A DNA stretch of 6,524 nt, taken from NCBI GenBank assembly GCA_955652795.1, contig CATPBQ010000311.1, positions 1 through 6,524 on the forward strand, written 5' to 3'. Made by a program: the position numbers and the translations under genes. The notes below the pieces were generated by a model that was not told the DNA's origin, ran no database searches, and saw only the letters and a list, made by a program, of their open reading frames with translations. This DNA is from an uncultured Steroidobacteraceae bacterium. Its GTDB lineage: Bacteria; Pseudomonadota; Gammaproteobacteria; Steroidobacterales; Steroidobacteraceae. Of the stretch, positions 5,158 through 6,524 are shown piece by piece. Positions within the stretch are counted from its first letter, which is position 1; each line of letters opens with the position of its first letter.

Positions 5158-5552
5158 GCGCCCCGGGCTGCGCGTTCTTTGGCAAAGCCACGCAGCAGCG
5201 ATGGCAGGCGAAAGTAGTCGCGGGATTTGTCCAAAAACGCTTCGACGCCGAATGACTCGGCCTCATGTCGATATTCTGGCAGGCCGAAGTTGGTCAGAAT
5301 TATCACCTTCGGTCGATGACCGCCGCGGGCGAGGGAGCGCAACACGCCGAAGCCCGAGCCGGTGCGCAGGTGCAGATCGAGTATCACCACGTCGGGGCGG
5401 GAGCCCTTTATGCTTCCGAGCGCACCGGCTTCCGTATCAACGGTCTCGATCAGGTCCACGTCAGGCAGGCGTCGGATCAGCTCTGTCAGCCTCGCCGCCA
5501 GCAATGACGAGTCCTCGGCCAACAAGACACGCAAACAGGGGTTATTCGGCAT
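5154..5552 (-). CDS. Stand-alone receiver-domain response regulator
   Basis: A 132-residue protein that is essentially one CheY-like receiver with no output domain. Key residues are present: acidic pair Glu13-Asp14 (LLAEDSS), phospho-acceptor Asp59 (VVILDLHL), Thr87 (IILTNFG) and Lys109 (FLDKSRDYF). The tail after the last helix is short (KERAARGA). Stand-alone receivers act as phosphate sinks, relays or protein-binding switches; which applies here is unknown. ATG 5552 gives normal receiver length; an in-frame ATG at 5609 would add 19 residues, and neither has a clear ribosome site. Its TAA (5156-5154) overlaps the TAG of the convergent kinase (5155-5157), so the mRNAs are complementary at least at their ends. 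It lies 143 nt downstream of the NarL-type gene in the same direction and may be co-transcribed with it. Confidence 0.9.
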   Translation of the reverse strand: MPNNPCLRVLLAEDSSLLAARLTELIRRLPDVDLIETVDTEAGALGSIKGSRPDVVILDLHLRTGSGFGVLRSLARGGHRPKVIILTNFGLPEYRHEAESFGVEAFLDKSRDYFRLPSLLRGFAKERAARGA

Positions 5553-5622
5553 AATCGCTGCGGCCGGTACGATCCGGCGTAAGTGATTGCACGCCGGCGA
5601 CCTGGTCATGGGCCAAGCGTAA

Positions 5623-5690
5623 GCAGCCGGCGCCCCGGCGGCTGCCGGCGCGTATCTTTGCCGCCTGTCAGTGATCGCCCACTGGAGCGG
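5623..5690 (-). terminator. Two hairpins between the two response-regulator genes
   Basis: Just after the NarL-type gene stops (5696), the minus strand can fold CCGC/GCGG plus CAGTG/CACTG (arms 5661-5673 and 5680-5690, imperfect) and then a 7-bp stem GCAGCCG/CGGCTGC (5623-5629 with 5639-5645). Neither has a good T tract (TTACGCTTGG follows the second). They may partly terminate or process a transcript reaching the receiver gene. Confidence 0.35.
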
Positions 5691-5695
5691 CTGGC

Positions 5696-6328
5696 CTACT
5701 GAACCAGGCCGTTGCGCAGCGCGTACGCCGTGAGGTCGGCATTGGTGTCGAGGTTCATTTTCTCGAGGACCCGCGCCCGATAGGTGCTGACGGTCTTGAC
5801 GCTTATGAAAAGCTCCTGGGCTATCTCCGAAACGCTGCGTCCCACGGCAAGCTTGCAGAGAATCTGGAACTCGCGCTGTGAGAGCCCAGCGTGCAAGGGC
5901 TGATCGGTCGGCTCATCGAGGGCGCTGACGAGCATTTCGCTCAGTGTGGCGCTTACGAAACGACGCCCGGCGAGTACGGTATGAACAGCCCGCATGAATT
6001 CCTCGGGCGCCTGGTCCTTGGCGAGATAACCGAACGCGCCGGCCCGCAGGACGTTGATCGCATATTGTTTCTCTGAAAAGCCGCTCATCACGAGAACGCG
6101 AGTATTGGGATGGCCCGAGCGAATATGCCGCAGGATGTCGATGCCACTGCGATCCGGCATATTGATGTCGAGGATGACGAGGTCCCATTGACCGTTGCGC
6201 AGCTCCTGCAGCGTTTCCTCGCCGGTGCCCGTCTCCGCAATCGGGTCGATCGAACGGTCCTGCTCCAGGTAATGCCGGAGCCCGGTCCGCATCATCGCGT
6301 GATCGTCCGCAATAAGTACGCTTGCCAT
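5696..6328 (-). CDS. NarL/FixJ-type (LuxR-family HTH) response regulator
   Basis: A 210-residue DNA-binding response regulator. The receiver (about 1-120) has Asp8-Asp9, phospho-acceptor Asp54 (LVILDINMPD), Ser82 (VLVMSGFS) and Lys104 (GYLAKDQAP). A linker leads to a LuxR-type HTH (about 147-207): LSQREFQILCKLAVGRSVSEIAQELFISVKTVSTYRARVLEKM (given here in overlapping parts: LSQREFQIL, SVSEIAQELFIS, VKTVSTYRARVLEKMNL). Length and order are those of UvrY/GacA/NarL proteins. ATG 6328 is preceded by GGGAGG (6338-6333) 4 nt upstream. It is the natural DNA-binding partner for the HisKA_3 kinase encoded convergently downstream. A GacA-box-like dyad at 6435-6452 lies about 115 nt before its start and suggests autoregulation; three small inverted repeats fill its leader. 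Confidence 0.95.
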   Translation of the reverse strand: MASVLIADDHAMMRTGLRHYLEQDRSIDPIAETGTGEETLQELRNGQWDLVILDINMPDRSGIDILRHIRSGHPNTRVLVMSGFSEKQYAINVLRAGAFGYLAKDQAPEEFMRAVHTVLAGRRFVSATLSEMLVSALDEPTDQPLHAGLSQREFQILCKLAVGRSVSEIAQELFISVKTVSTYRARVLEKMNLDTNADLTAYALRNGLVQ

Positions 6329-6340
6329 TCATCCTCCCGT

Positions 6341-6387
6341 TGGCATCGGTGCCAGATCCGAGGGTCGGCCCTCTGTGATGGTCACAG
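6341..6387 (-). repeat. Three consecutive small inverted repeats in the regulator leader
   Basis: Read on the plus strand: TGGCA-TCGG-TGCCA (6341-6354), GAGGG-TCGG-CCCTC (6360-6373) and CTGTGA-TGG-TCACAG (6373-6387), all perfect. In the minus-strand mRNA the first two would be 5-bp stems with CCGA loops. They end just upstream of the GGGAGG ribosome site, so they could shape translation of the NarL-type regulator. A -10-like GATACT (6391-6386, minus strand) just upstream would put the transcription start inside the third repeat. Confidence 0.6.
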
Positions 6388-6524
6388 TATCGGCTCCCCT
6401 GAGGCCCGCACCGTACGCCAGTCGCCTGATCGTCTGTAGGCCAAATCTTACAAAGTCCTACGGGCCCCCGCCACGCTGCATGGTCAAGTTCCAGCTCAAG
6501 AATCGCGTCCGTCAATGCTGCGCC
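6388..6524. other. Upstream region of the regulator gene, right window edge
   Basis: Apart from the dyad at 6435-6461 I see no supported gene. A plus-strand ATG at 6480 opens a frame to the window edge (MVKFQLKNRVRQCCA) and a minus-strand frame entering from the edge is also open (ALTDAILELELDHAAW), but neither has a ribosome site or a recognisable family, and too little sequence remains to decide. Confidence 0.3.
6435..6461. promoter_or_regulatory. Dyad operator candidate, copy 3, with an extra half-site
   Basis: TGTAGG (6435-6440), spacer CCAAAT, CTTACA (6447-6452): eleven of twelve arm bases match TGTAGG-N6-CCTACA, and one arm is identical to the GacA-box half-site CTTACA. A third half-site, CCTACG (6457-6462), follows exactly 10 bp after the second, on the same helix face. 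Relative to the -10-like GATACT on the minus strand the dyad centre would be near -64, a usual activator position. Autoregulation by the protein at 5696-6328 is inferred. Confidence 0.55.

Noticed and set aside
6339..6356. Possible sigma54 promoter (TGGCAC on the minus strand) before the regulator
   Set aside because: The TTGC element at the proper distance is absent (CCAAC is found instead), and the TGGCA is part of a small inverted repeat.
5913..6515. Minus-strand frame of 200 codons overlapping the NarL-type regulator
   Set aside because: Overlaps the well-supported receiver domain in another frame and has a low-complexity, Arg/Gly-rich translation; only its first part (before 6388) lies outside a gene and it is not recognisable.
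1..6524. CRISPR array, tRNA, rRNA, insertion sequence or phage gene
   Set aside because: No regularly spaced repeats, no cloverleaf with the usual T-loop, no rRNA-like stretch and no transposase or integrase motif was seen.

Overview
The window is GC-rich (about 60% by eye) chromosomal DNA from a proteobacterium, most likely a gammaproteobacterium of the Xanthomonadales/Nevskiales/Steroidobacterales type. That placement is an inference from gene content (Fe-type superoxide dismutase, CHASE3-type HisKA_3 kinase with a NarL/FixJ-type regulator, BON, DUF1328 and DUF883 stress proteins) and codon use. I see no transposase, phage gene, CRISPR array, tRNA or rRNA.

Layout, left to right. 1-219 (+) is the 3' end of an aldehyde dehydrogenase gene, closed by a perfect UUCG-capped hairpin (238-267) that it shares with the convergent gene. 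313-648 (-) encodes a small BON-domain lipoprotein. 649-932 has no convincing gene. 933-1655 (-) is a protein with a degenerate GGDEF domain (SGAEF). A roughly 300-bp divergent intergenic region follows. 1975-2574 (+) is sodB. 2781-2941 (+) is a DUF1328 (YtjA-like) membrane-protein gene broken by a one-base frameshift. 2993-3370 (+) is a DUF883 (ElaB/YqjD-like) protein. 3472-3615 (+) is a 47-residue hypothetical membrane peptide. 3751-5157 (+) is a CHASE3/HisKA_3/HATPase sensor kinase. Facing it on the minus strand are a receiver-only response regulator (5154-5552), whose stop codon overlaps the kinase's, and a NarL/FixJ-type DNA-binding response regulator (5696-6328). 6329-6524 is the leader and upstream control region of that regulator.

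How it may work together: BON, DUF1328 and DUF883 proteins and SodB are typical envelope, stationary-phase or oxidative-stress functions. They sit beside a complete two-component system with one kinase, one transcription-factor regulator and one stand-alone receiver. The main unexpected observation is a dyad of the form TGTAGG-N6-CCTACA that occurs three times, always between genes and always with the same 6-base spacer: at 1763-1780 (between the GGDEF gene and sodB), at 2637-2654 (before DUF1328) and at 6435-6452 (before the NarL-type regulator). It resembles the symmetric boxes bound by NarL/FixJ-family regulators (GacA box, TGTAAG-N6-CTTACA). I propose that it is the operator of the regulator encoded here, which would then control itself and the neighbouring stress genes. 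This is a hypothesis from sequence only.
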